Source of the DNA: Bradysia coprophila
Lineage: Eukaryota; Arthropoda; Insecta; Diptera; Sciaridae
DNA: 64,000 bases
Assembly (NCBI RefSeq): GCF_014529535.1
Contig: NC_050736.1
Span: forward strand, 5,332,001 to 5,396,000
Reading direction: 5' to 3'
The notes under the pieces are model-generated. The model had not been told where the DNA came from. It ran no database searches and worked only from the letters and a program-made list of their open reading frames with translations. A program made the translations under genes and the position numbers. Positions 12,931 to 24,429 of the stretch are shown piece by piece. How positions within the stretch are numbered: position 1 is the first letter of the stretch; each line of letters opens with the position of its first letter.

Positions 12931-14670
12931 GGTGTACAAGAACATGGGTCTTACAAGACATTATCAAGTTATTACTTGAGTCAACATTTATTTGAAGAAT
13001 AATCAATCATATTTTCAGAAGGATCATATGAGTGAATTCACTATTGTATATAAGATAGATGATAGTAATCTTCCGCGTGAATGAAGTTCGTTGAAACGAT
13101 GTACTATGAGAAAGGCATCAGAGATGACTAGTATTAATGGAAATAATACCACTCAAGTTCATTAATAGAAGTAAACTAATTTTATAGCTGTTACAACACT
13201 AACACGAATCATCGATTGTTTTTTTTAGTTCTATCCATAAAAAAGTCCAAACATATCTGAAGTGGCCGAAGCAGAAAATATTAATCGATTTTGTAGAACC
13301 GATTTCTGTCAATAGGAAATGTTGTGAGTCTAATTTTCAAGGCAAGAAATTGAATGAACTCATTTATCTTTGAACAAGTGTAGTAAAGCAAAGATTATCG
13401 GATGAGTTTCACATTTTGACAGATATAGTGGCTTATATGGAGCATTACTCTTATTTTAAGCACGTTAGTGCCAAAATATTGCGGAAAGAAACCGAATGCC
13501 TAAGCGTAGTGTGGATTATTGACAGAGATAAGAGAGATTTTTAACCTGAATCAGATTTGTAAAATAAAAACAAAGGCTTATGAAAACAGAACGACTTAAA
13601 TTTTGTTGAACAGTTGAGTGTTGAATCAACACTGTTGATTGATTGGTTTGTAATAAAAAAAACGAAGTTTCAAATCACACAATAAAATATAGCTGTCATC
13701 CAGAGAGGTCTTGCAATAACGCAATGTGTCGACAAATTACTCATAATTGCATCTCATTGTTGACATTTATTTCTGTGTCAGTAATTTGAAACGGGAAGAA
13801 AATGCACTTAATTTTTCTGAACTGAACATTCAATGCCAAATGTACGACCTAAACAAGGTGTATGTAATTTTCCTACACGCATGCATTCATCAATGTGGTA
13901 TGTGGAATTTGATATTTCAATAGAATATAAAAAAAACAACAGAAAACAAATAAAAAAACCACAATCGAAAAAGATTTGCGACTAATTTTATAATTTAAAT
14001 GCGATTGCATGCACGCCTCACAGTAAAGCAGCAGTATTTTAATGTTAAAATTACCTGAATGACTTTAGAATTGTACCAGACAAATTACAAACTGATAAGT
14101 TCACAATTAGCAAGATAAATAATAAGAAAGTCTAATCAAATAATGAAGCAGTTAACCATTCAAACATATGCGAAACACTTGTCGAACAGGCAAATAACTC
14201 CTAGACAGACTCATGTGTATAAATATAGAAATATATTTGCCGAAAATATTAATATGTCGCATTGTCGTATAATGAAGACGATACCACATATTGTTTTTGT
14301 GAATAACTAGTATATTACGTTAAGTGTTTCATTGTTTCAGAGAAGCTTTGAGGAATTTTAGGAATGTTACATATCCAAATTGTCATAACAATTTAAGTTA
14401 TATAATACAATGGTAGTAATGGAAAGGACTCTCAACAAAATCGTTTTGTTGCTGATGTCGCTTAAAGCACCTATACGAAATATTGGTATGTATGATCGTC
14501 AACTCCCTTCACCACAGCGTGTCCTAACAAAATTCTCTTTCATAATGAGTTAAAAACGACGTTTTTTTTGCGTCGGGGAAGATAGTCAAAGTGAATCATA
14601 CGACTAGACCTAAAAAAATTCCACTTTTAATCAATTATGTCCAGCTCGCTTTGCAAGGAAGCAGTTATGA
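12931..14670. other. AT-rich intergenic DNA
   Basis: No gene recognised. Confidence 0.4.
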
Positions 14671-14935
14671 AATAAATTAGAAACCGGCACTCGGGGCGCT
14701 GGACAAACACGAAGCGATTTTTCCTGAATCCAGCTGCTAAATGGGCTAAGGATTTGCTCAGTATGGACCGGAACCGTATAGGGCGATAACCGAACACTGT
14801 GGACAAAACCATCGCGTCACCCTAGCAAGCGAAGCCTCACGTGACTCCTTGTTGTTCCTGTGGATTAGACGAAGAGACAGGCATGCACGTTATGTTATAT
14901 GTTAATGTCCCATGTTTCTTCAACTAAGACTCAGG
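14671..14935 (+). pseudogene. Relic of a Jockey/I/R1-type non-LTR element C-terminus
   Basis: A block less AT-rich than its surroundings. In one frame it reads RWTNTKRFFLNP, KWAKDLLSMDRNRIG; a shift by one base gives ITEHCGQNHRVT; a further shift gives CCSCGLDEETGMHV. This order (charged helix with a Leu-rich block, a TGHC-N-H-like motif, then C-x2-C...EET..H) is that of the C-terminal RNase H/zinc-finger tail of insect non-LTR elements. Several stops and at least two frameshifts mean it is dead. It is a different lineage from the RLE element at 0.3 kb, which lacks this tail. The match was made by eye from family knowledge. Confidence 0.6.
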
Positions 14936-15084
14936 CTCCTATAAGATTATGTGGTACAACCTTCCGAAGTTGTTACTTTGTGATTTGTCACTTTGAACAG
15001 ATAAAAGAGACAAATGATCACCAGATCTGTGTTTCAATATCATTAAATTGATCGTCCCACCCCAATAAATCTAGCTATAATGAC

Positions 15085-15182
15085 TAATAATAATAATAGT
15101 GACTAAATCTGTTACTTCATTTGTTTGATTTAACCAATTTACCTAATTCACTTTTTATCATCGTATTTGTTGATAACAGATG
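15085..15182 (-). repeat. CCTTTTAG-family MITE copy, short
   Basis: GTGACTAAATCTGTTACTTC at one end and TTTGTTGATAACAGATGG at the other, with most of the centre deleted. Confidence 0.5.
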
Positions 15183-16775
15183 GAAGCCATTAGGTTCGTA
15201 TGGTACATTGACTCTTACAAAAAATATTGTACGTAGGATGGGGAGTGCACATACGTGCCGGAAGTATGGATCTTCAGAACGTTTCAATGTCACATGACGT
15301 TTCCAGTTGGCACGTATGTTATGTTTAGCACGTGTGTTAACGTTCAAGACGTGTGTTAAAGTATAGCTTTAATCACATTTTCTAAAAAATAAACACCTTT
15401 CCACGGATTTTACTATATGTACGATGTACATGTGTTGATGCAAACGCGAAATTACATAAAATTCGAATCTAACAAAAGCATCAATAAAAACCAGATTGAC
15501 ATTTTTTATTTGCCTCGTTATTTACCTATTAAACAAGATATTTAGTTATTTTTAAGACAATATTTTCGAGAATTACCTTCACTCACTTTGAGCTCAATAG
15601 ATAAATAAACTCAAACGTTTTAAGTTATTCAAAGTTTAATGAATCACAATCTGTAACCGGTAAAAACATTTCGCCATTAATTATGGGTATTTAGGCAATG
15701 GATAACATGTGACTTTCGATCTAAAGTCAATAAGTATTTTGTAAAACTCTCGTGTTGTACAGAAGTATTTCGATCGATTACTGACGAGTATGAAATTACC
15801 CAATAAGTGATATACTCCCCCAATTAATAGACAGATTTTCGGGAACTGAAACACTTCGATTATTAGGATTCAAAACCTGTGCCCAAATGTTTATTTTGAC
15901 GAGTTGGTCCCTCTCCGAGCTGATGCATAATGTTAGTCTTACCCCACAGAGACATATAAACTTGTTTATACAGTTAAACCTGATTCACGCTCGCTCGTGG
16001 TAGTGGTATACCAGCAAATCAAAATAGCATACAGGGAGGTTACTCGATATCTCGTATCAGGAGGAGTAAATGTACCTCAGATAGTTTTCCTCCTTTGTAT
16101 TCGAGATGTAGCTCCATGATATAGGAATCTACTAAAAAACAGTTTTGAGTGTTTCTGTGGATCAGCTGAAAAACAGCTGAAGTAAATTCATGCTGAAATT
16201 TCACTGCCTCTTACTGTAAGGAAATTTCCATTACTTCTGTGCGTGCACAGCAAGAGGTCATTGCATGAGTTAGCTTTAATACGAAACTTGAATATAGTAA
16301 ATGGAACGTTGAACAAATTTCTTTTGAATGAAGCTGTATTCATTCATAAATAAAGTTTTGCAAAAACTTATATTTTTGGTTGAGCACCGCATGAATTAAA
16401 TACAAAAGGCTATTATATGCAATAGTACCTCTTAACATAGATCAATATTGACTGAATTCTTTCACTTTTCACCTTGACAATGTCGGCCATCAAACTGTTT
16501 CACCTTTTGCGAAATAAAATACGTATAGCAACTATGAACTATGCATGCATGTGTACGAATGTAAAATTTGATTTAAAAATATTCCACTTCAGATTATAAG
16601 CAATTGATAGATGTTGTGTTAGATGTATTATATAAATTGACTTTTATTCGAAAGCAATAATCGAATAAATTGCAAAAGGACAACAACCCATACTCATACA
16701 TTATTTATGTGAGAAATTTGAATTGTGGAAAATTTGGAATTTTGTTAATGTTTATTCGATATTATTCCTACTTAA
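15183..16775. other. AT-rich intergenic DNA
   Basis: No gene recognised. Confidence 0.4.
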
Positions 16776-16935
16776 CCTTTTAGAAACGACTAATCATCTG
16801 CTATCGATCCACAGTCACAAGCGATGAGATTTATTGTTCTCTTATTTCTAACGAAATTAATGTTAAGACGAGTGAAGTAAAAGATCTCGAAGTACGATAT
16901 TTTTCATACAAAAGAAGTAACAGATTTAACCAAAC
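16776..16935 (+). repeat. CCTTTTAG-family MITE copy
   Basis: CCTTTTAGAAACGACTAATC and ATCTGCTATCGAT, then TGTTCTCTTATTTCTAACGA, GAGTGAAGTAAAAGATCTCG, and CAAAAGAAGTAACAGATTTA. One of the best-preserved copies on its left side. Confidence 0.7.
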
Positions 16936-17155
16936 ATGGTATGTATTTCCTTGTTTTGTTGCTGATAATTCGCTTATCCACTCGTGCGATTACTCCTTGG
17001 AGATAACTAAATTTCCCCACATGTGCAGACAGACGTGTAATGCACTATAGTATTTTTCCTGACACATGCTAAGAGGCTTTTTTAGCGAACGAGAGGTTTC
17101 CATCACGACCCGAAGGCGACTTCTGGAATGGAGTTTGGCTAAAAAAAAATTCTTA

Positions 17156-17278
17156 CAGTGAACGACATCTCAAATGTCTCACTGTCATTTTTTTAGAGAA
17201 TGTCATTGTGAATTTGCAATGACACAATAAAATTCTCAGAAAAATTTGACAGTGAGACATTTGAGATGTCGTTCACTG
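17156..17278. mobile_element. Tc1/mariner-type MITE with TA target duplication
   Basis: A 123-bp element with perfect 32-bp terminal inverted repeats starting CAGTGAACGACATCTCAAAT, flanked on both sides by TA (17154-17155 and 17279-17280). Short CAGTG-starting ends and a TA duplication are typical of Tc1/mariner-derived MITEs. The right flank, GCATAAGTTAGGAACAACG, recurs uninterrupted in reverse at 43239-43262, which looks like the empty version of the host repeat. Confidence 0.85.
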
Positions 17279-17939
17279 TAGCATAAGTTAGGAACAACGT
17301 TTTGTGTATAATGTGTTTATGATCGACGAAGTCGCGATATTTCGACACTAGATAAACAAATGTACTTACCTACCGCAGACAATAAGTTTTCTATCTTATT
17401 CATTGAGAAATAATATAAAAAAAAATTGTGATAAGAAACGTAACGGATGCGTTTGATTATAACGATTTTAATAATATTCACAAGAATATTCAGCTAAAGA
17501 AAAAAAAAACTGATAATACGGTTAGCGTCTCTAAATGTACGATTTCAGTTGGTTGATGCATATTGTTAAATATGCCTACATCATGTGAAGCTTAATGAAA
17601 TATGCTGAATCAATACCGCACATAAAAATCAAATATGATGACGGATGTGAATGTTATCCAAAATTTATTAATAAAAACTTTAGATTAAAGTAATTACATA
17701 GCTTTGCTCAGGCGAGTAATCAATTTTTAGTCACAATTTTCTGCAAGAAATTGATCATAAGACACAGAATTGATATATAATGATGATCGTCTACTTGCAA
17801 AAACGATTAATTGCATGTGTCCTGCAAGCGGATAAACTATAATTGACTAATTTCCAGTGGTTTTAATTTTAATTTTAATTTACTTGAGCAATTCAGCAAG
17901 TGTATTTCCGTTTTCATAATCTGAGAGATAAAGTACCAG

Positions 17940-18067
17940 CAGTGCCGCCACCAGCTTTTTGGCACCCTAGGCAAAAAGCTGTTGGTAATGCAGACTTTCC
18001 ATTAAAAAAAATTCGCCCCTAGGCCCTAGGCAAATGTTCGGATTGTCCATGTGAAGTCGCGGCACTG
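17940..18067. mobile_element. Short inverted-repeat element with CAGTGCCGC ends
   Basis: A 128-bp segment bounded by CAGTGCCGC and GCGGCACTG. It holds the internal palindromic blocks CAGCTTTTTGGCAC and CCTAGGCAAAAAGCTG and is less AT-rich than its flanks. CAGTG-starting ends fit hAT or CACTA-like MITEs. No flanking duplication was found, so the superfamily is open. Confidence 0.5.
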
Positions 18068-18112
18068 ATGTGTCAGTTAGCAGTTCTCTTCAATCACTTG
18101 ACTACAGTTAAC

Positions 18113-18215
18113 ATTTTAGAAACGACAAGCGTATCACAAAGAAATTATTAAATCGATTACTTCATTTCTGTTCCTGGTATTTGATGCAAAATCTTTTACT
18201 TCAATATTTTTTTCC
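18113..18215 (-). repeat. CCTTTTAG-family MITE copy
   Basis: ATTTTAGAAACGACAAGCGT with ATCACAAAG, then AAATCGATTACTTCATTTCT and AAAATCTTTTACTTCA. The right half is not recognisable. Confidence 0.6.
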
Positions 18216-20485
18216 TCATTCCCTTGATAAGATAACATCACTTCTGGGCAAATACTTAGATTAATGATGGTCAACACGTCTACTCTAAAAATAGATTTTT
18301 TATTCTACTCTTGGATTATGTAATATAAAACGTGCCTCCAACATTTTTTATTAATAAAACAACAAAACGTTTGTAGAGTCTGTTTTCTGATTCTAAAATA
18401 AAATAAAAATCGTTTGATGAATCGGTGTGGGACAATGCCAAATAATTCGCGAGAACTTTATAGATAAAAAACATTGAAAATAAACATAACAACTTCTGAT
18501 AGCCAAATTAACAATAATTGAGCATACTTTTACTATAACAAAATCGTCCAGATTTTACAAACTTTACTAACCTTATATAAACGGCAAATATTTTGGCATT
18601 AAAACGATGAAATATTTTACTACTCAAGTATCTCTTAGTGGTTGATATCAAATCTAGTACTTCTTCGGTTATTTATAGTTTTGCTCTATGGCGCCTTTAG
18701 TAAAGATTACTTTTGCCATCTTTGTGTTGAAAACCCCGATGACCAGTAATTTTCAGTAATTTCTGCTTACTATAAGATCTAATGCATCCCAATTCGTCAG
18801 ATGCGCATACAGAAATTTTTTTCATCAATTTATTATAGTTCTATGGTCAAGGTCAGTATAATTTTTCCATACGAAAATTCACTCTTATTTCTCTGATGTA
18901 TGACATTGACATTCAATTCAAAATACGATTGAAACTTAGACACACCTGTTTATACAAATAAAAAGCAGCAGTTTACTGGTCTTTTATTAGCAATGTGCGG
19001 GTCTTTAAAAAAAAAAAAACGAGAAAAATTGTTGTACCGAATTCCTGTAAAGACAATTTAAAAAACGTAAGAAAATTCGGAATTATTTTCATGATACTGA
19101 TTAAACTTGCGGACTTGTTCAAAATCTGAAAATCTATTTTTGATTATTTTTTTCTGTAACATTCGGTTTAAAGTCTCTGTGTGAGTTGAATTTGATCTAT
19201 TCACGTTAGATTAAAACATCGAATCAGTACATCCAATACATTAATATGTGATACACTATTAATATATATATATATATGTATCAATTGTACACCGGTCGAC
19301 CTACCCGACGTTACGTATAAAATCACACATTGATCGAATCAAATACCGAGCTAAATATTTGTTAAACTGATCGTAATGAATGCATGACCGCATCCACTGC
19401 TACTTATATTTTTTGATTGCTTTTATTTCCGGAGTTTCACATTAGAATATAGCAATAATTCAGTCTTATTAGCCTTATTGTTTTCATTTTTAAAAGACAA
19501 TTAAAATAATTAACAACATTTTTCAAACAAACCTCATAAAAAATGTAGATGGAACATTCAATCGTCTGACTCAAAACAATAAAAATGCCATGTGTGAAAA
19601 CGGTTTGTTGTCTTTCCCAAAGACAAATAGTAGTTTGTACACAGCTGCTTCTTTTTTTTTACTGAACGTGTTAATTTATTAACCATATAAGTAATATGTA
19701 TCAACTGCAAATGTACGCTAACTGACTATATTCCAACTTAAAAGTGAGTATTTACAATAAAAAAATGAAGCCGATTAGAACATGTTCATTTATCGTCGCA
19801 TGAGTACACTCAATATCAAACTTCGGTTCTTACAAAAGACACAAGATAATTATTGGCGGTTGGCAATTAAACACAGTTAAAGTCTTTCAAAAATTCTTAT
19901 TAATATTTATGATCACACACAATAAATTATAATCCCAAGAATATAAAAAAATGGATTTTTTTATTATTAACTGAATCATTTACAATTCCATGCAACTCAT
20001 GCACATATATGTATGAAAATAGATGTACACCACTGTTAACGTATAACTTTATTATGTGCAGTTAATGCAACCAATGTGTATTCGCTTCAAACATTCCAAT
20101 AGAACTGAGCGCACTGAGCTCCTGTGACTCTAAGCCATTCAATTCGTTTTCTTTGCACGAAACTCAACAGAATTAAGAAGTGTAAGATAGTTTTTTTTTG
20201 TCTTGTTCTTTTTTATTTACATTTTGATTTTCTAAACATATTTTCTACACATTCATAAAAGCATATGCGGCGTTTTTTTTGCTGAACATTTACAACTTTA
20301 CGCGATATATATCTCATATAGTCAATACATTTAAGCGATGAAAGATCCATAGATTTTATGATTTGAATTGAGAAAGTATTATAGTCCGGGCGCTATGTAG
20401 CATAACGATCGTCTTTGTAATAACGAATTAAAAGAAGGGAATATAACAAGTTTTATTTTATGAGATACAGCATACAGCATCTCTA
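18216..20485. other. AT-rich intergenic DNA
   Basis: A short (TA)n run lies at about 19260-19277. No gene recognised. Confidence 0.4.
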
Positions 20486-20628
20486 ATGAGAGATTGCGAT
20501 TTTGACTTATAAATAAATGTAAAAACGAAAATTGTAATTAATTTTTATATGCAAAGTACATGGCCTGGTCATTCAACTTGCAATTTTCAAATTTTTATGA
20601 CGAAATTTAAGTCAAAATCACCTCTCAT
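20486..20628. repeat. 143-bp inverted repeat, MITE-like
   Basis: Left arm ATGAGAGATTGCGATTTTGA followed by CTTA; the right arm is its imperfect reverse complement, TAAGTCAAAATCACCTCTCAT. No clear target duplication. Confidence 0.5.
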
Positions 20629-21242
20629 ATTTGCATATGGTTTACATGCAGGGCGATTGACTTATATACGTTTCAATTCCTTCAATCTACATCTACTACT
20701 TCATATGTCATATATTGTAACTTGACGTTCGGAGCCTCTTATATAGCAAACGCCAAAATACAACACAAATGAAGGACAGATTATATTTCTTACATACAAT
20801 ACTTACATTAAATCGATTAATAGATCCCATAGCTACCCAAATGATATAATTGCCGCCTGTGAAACGTTAAACAAATTTTTAACTTTTAACATACAAATAT
20901 CCTTGGCGTTGCATAACAACCTTTTCCCCTTCAGAGAACAACATAATTTTCTACATACCATCTAGTACAATATAGAACATGTATATGTGAGCGATAAACA
21001 TACCACATTCAAAAAAACTACACATCGAATTATCCTTTATTGAGAATGTGTATTTTTCATGCGTTCGTTTTTGGTGTTTATACCACGTTCAATGGGGTTA
21101 TTTATTAGTGGTCTAAAAGAATGTGAAAACTGGTTTGAATGCGTATGTTGGTAATTTAAATTAACTTCGGATCTTGTGAAATTTAACAACTCAAAACCAA
21201 AGTGTTTGGTGATAGAGTTGTTAGATAAAGTAAAAATTTTCA

Positions 21243-21385
21243 TTTGTTATCGACAGCGCCGACAAAATTTTAGAATCTTTTCTTATATAATAAAACTTGT
21301 GTTAAACCTAATGAAGTAAAAGATTTGGCATCGAACACTGTACAACGCTTTAAACAAAACACGTAGCAGATCAAGATACGCCAAC
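21243..21385 (+). repeat. CCTTTTAG-family MITE copy
   Basis: TTTGTTATCGACAGCGCCGA and CAAAATTTTAG, then TCTTTTCTTATATAATAAAA, CCTAATGAAGTAAAAGATTT, GCATCGAAC, ACAAAACACGTAGCAGATC. Outer ends lost. Confidence 0.6.
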
Positions 21386-23087
21386 CGATTGTAATAGGTT
21401 AATTGCAGAAAATCAGACAAAGGGTCAATAGTACATTATGTTCGTGGTTAAAATTTTTTATTTTGACGAGTGGTGACGTTATAGTTACTTGAAGGGAAGG
21501 GCGGCATTTACCGAGCAGAAACACATAAAATATGAACCTTCATTACTTGAAAAATATTTTTGATGAATTTGCAGTATTTTCCATAAACAGTTCGTTCATC
21601 TTCCACCGCCAGCTTATTCCCATATTATCGAAAGAACACAAAATTAAAAACCAAATGTTTGCTTAACTGTTCAACACATTATTTATTTCTTGCTGAATGA
21701 AACAATCAATTCGAAATGATGAATAGAGCGCCGGATAAATTAAACTAAATTTAAACTAAATTTTTTTGTTATCATTCTTATGTCTGCTTGCCATTGCCTA
21801 CGAATTAGTCAATAACACAAATATATTTTTTTCAATTAATTATTATTCTTCTTCTTCTTTTTACAATTAATAAGTGGAAATTCTTCGATTCCAATGAGTT
21901 CCATAGCAATAAGAGGACTTTGTTTTAGGTAAATACAGGAAAAGGCAAAGAGAAAAGCTACGTTCTCGTTATTCTTTTGTTCAAATGCAAATAAATTTTT
22001 ACTTTCCAAATATATATATATATATAGGTAGTGTTGTAGATCATACTAACTTTTGAATTGTTAAGTTTCGTTTAAAGATTTTTTGCATCCTTTCACCAAG
22101 TTTTTTTCTTTCTTAATTTGGTTTATAAATATTTCTTCAATTTTTCTTTATCATTTAATAGAGATAGAGAAAGACGAAAAGCAAATAATATAACGATTAT
22201 ATATCTATATATATGATGTGTGGTGTGTTGTGTGTGTTTTTATATATATAATGCTGAAGATATATGTACTTTTTGATGATAAAACCTATACGAACTTTTA
22301 ACAGCTGTGTTTTCATATCATTTTATTTCTTATTTTGCACTATCGTTTCTAGCCAATTCGCAGAGAAGAACGCATAATATAGCGGTCTGAACTCATTCAA
22401 CTAACAAAGCATTTTTTTCTGGATATCAATTTTCCATCATTTTAATTCATAAAACCTAAGACATAATTAGTCTTAGCATAAAACGCAAACAAATTTCTTA
22501 TCGGTCTCGTTCACTCATTCATCTCACTCAAGGCATTATATCAACAATATTGTTGAAATTTTTTTATTTCAAATAAATCGCCTACATTTATGCAACGAAG
22601 ACAATGAAAATTAACACAAACACAAGCACAACAACTTAGATTGACGATGCAGCTAACATAAGATTCATGAACTTTTTCCTGTAATGAAAATCATTCATCG
22701 TTTTAGAGAAATTTTCTGAAAAATTATTGGATCGTGTGCGATAAAAAAATAATTTTTCAGGATCTGCTTTAAATGGTTGTGGTTAAATCATCTATACACG
22801 AACGTTACTTTTTTGTTAATCAATTCGATCGGAGTATTTAAATCAAATTTAATTCTTATCCTTGAAATAAAAAGTTTTTTTTTGCTGATACGCTTGAAGC
22901 TTTGAAATTATTTATGTTGAACCTAGCTTTGGTATAGTCATCAAAGGAGGAAATGACGTGACAAAATAGTTTTTACAGCATCTAGATCTATCCATTTATT
23001 CTATTTCAGATGAGATTTTGCTTCCTCATTAGTTTAATAGTCATCGATGCTAAATTGCAGCCTACATTTGGTTAAAAAATATAAGAC

Positions 23088-23217
23088 CGCGATAACGACC
23101 ACGAATGTGTTAGCTTTCTACAGAAAATAGAATTGGTTGTAGCAGTTTGACTATCTTGTAGCAGTTATGAAAATCTTGTTAAACTGCTGATTTGTCTCAC
23201 AATCGTGGTCGATATTG
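23088..23217. repeat. 130-bp nested palindromic repeat
   Basis: Outer arms CGATAACGACCACGAATGTG and CACAATCGTGGTCGATAT form an imperfect inverted repeat. Inside, TTGTAGCAGTTTGACTATC is followed by a second TTGTAGCAGTT and by AAACTGCT, an inner inverted pair. Possibly a small MITE or a foldback structure. Confidence 0.5.
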
Positions 23218-24429
23218 AAGTCGTACATTTTTAAAAGACGATTCTGATGAAAAGATATCATCAAACATGAAATACGAGACACGCAAATGTGGGTTACAAT
23301 TTTATCATCGATGCCTCTTAAAGGGGCCATTTAACTGAGCCGTTTGACCCGTTCGGTATTCAACAACTATACTGATCATCATGGAAAATACTGTTCAATG
23401 GTACTAATGAACCAATTTCGACGTTTATATCAATGGGAACGTAACATTTTCATTGACCAAATATTTGCTATAAAATATTTTTCGATCGAAAAGGGTATTT
23501 AAAAATGGTTCAGTAGAAAATTTAAATTACGTCCACAGTTACCCGATTTAACATCGCACTCATATCCTGATGCTGTCCCCTTTCCATTGGGCGGCTAAAT
23601 TTATTTATTTTAATTTTCAATTAACTATTTCCATCAATATCAATCACACGAATGGTTTAGCGAACTATTCAACCAAATTTTAAATTGAATCTATGGTTTT
23701 CCTTCTATAGTTTTGCCAGTATTTTGAGAGGAAAATATTTCATTTTCACTTTTTTCCATTACACTACACTTTGGTTAGCATAACAAAAACTCACTCACTC
23801 AATTATAATTCATGCAGAAACTCTTTTCTAAACAGAATTTTGGTATTAATATTATTACTTAGATAAGAATGATATTTTTTGCGCAAATTATATTTGTTTG
23901 TTTTTTTTTCGAACATAATTGATTCTATTATTGGTTTATATTCATTCACATTATGTAGTTAATCTAAGATATTGCTAATTCATTTATTTATTTTTGTTTT
24001 TTGGTACAACATTTAATCGAAAATTATTTTATTTAGATGTGTGTGAGAGTGTTTTCCTGTTTTTGTAGTTAATTCGTTTCTTTTTGATTTTTATTGAACT
24101 GAACTGATTATATTGGGTTTCGATTTATTGACTGTAATGAACCTAACAATTTTATTTCTTCCAAAATAATAATGTCATTCAAATTCAATTCATTTTAACT
24201 TTTATCTGCGATTCTATTCCATTTGTTTCCTTTAGTTTTGTTTATTGATGATTTGTTTTACAGTGTGAAATGTTTACACTTAATTCCCTATAGATTTCTG
24301 TGAGTATATTTTTATGAGTTGTTTTTGTCGAATTATAAATTATGGTGATTACAACACACTTTCACCAACTTTTGTCAACAGCAACATTTCCTAATTTCTC
24401 ATCAAACGCTAAATTTATCCTTCATCAAT

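Larger units (their letters stand above)
20629..24429. other. AT-rich DNA downstream of nwk; includes its probable 3' UTR
   Basis: The nwk stop is at 24430-24432 (- strand), so its 3' UTR must extend into this block. Several AATAAA-like signals are possible and none stands out. It also holds a CCTTTTAG-family copy (21243-21385), an inverted repeat (23088-23217) and short TA runs near 22,010 and 22,200-22,250. Confidence 0.5.
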
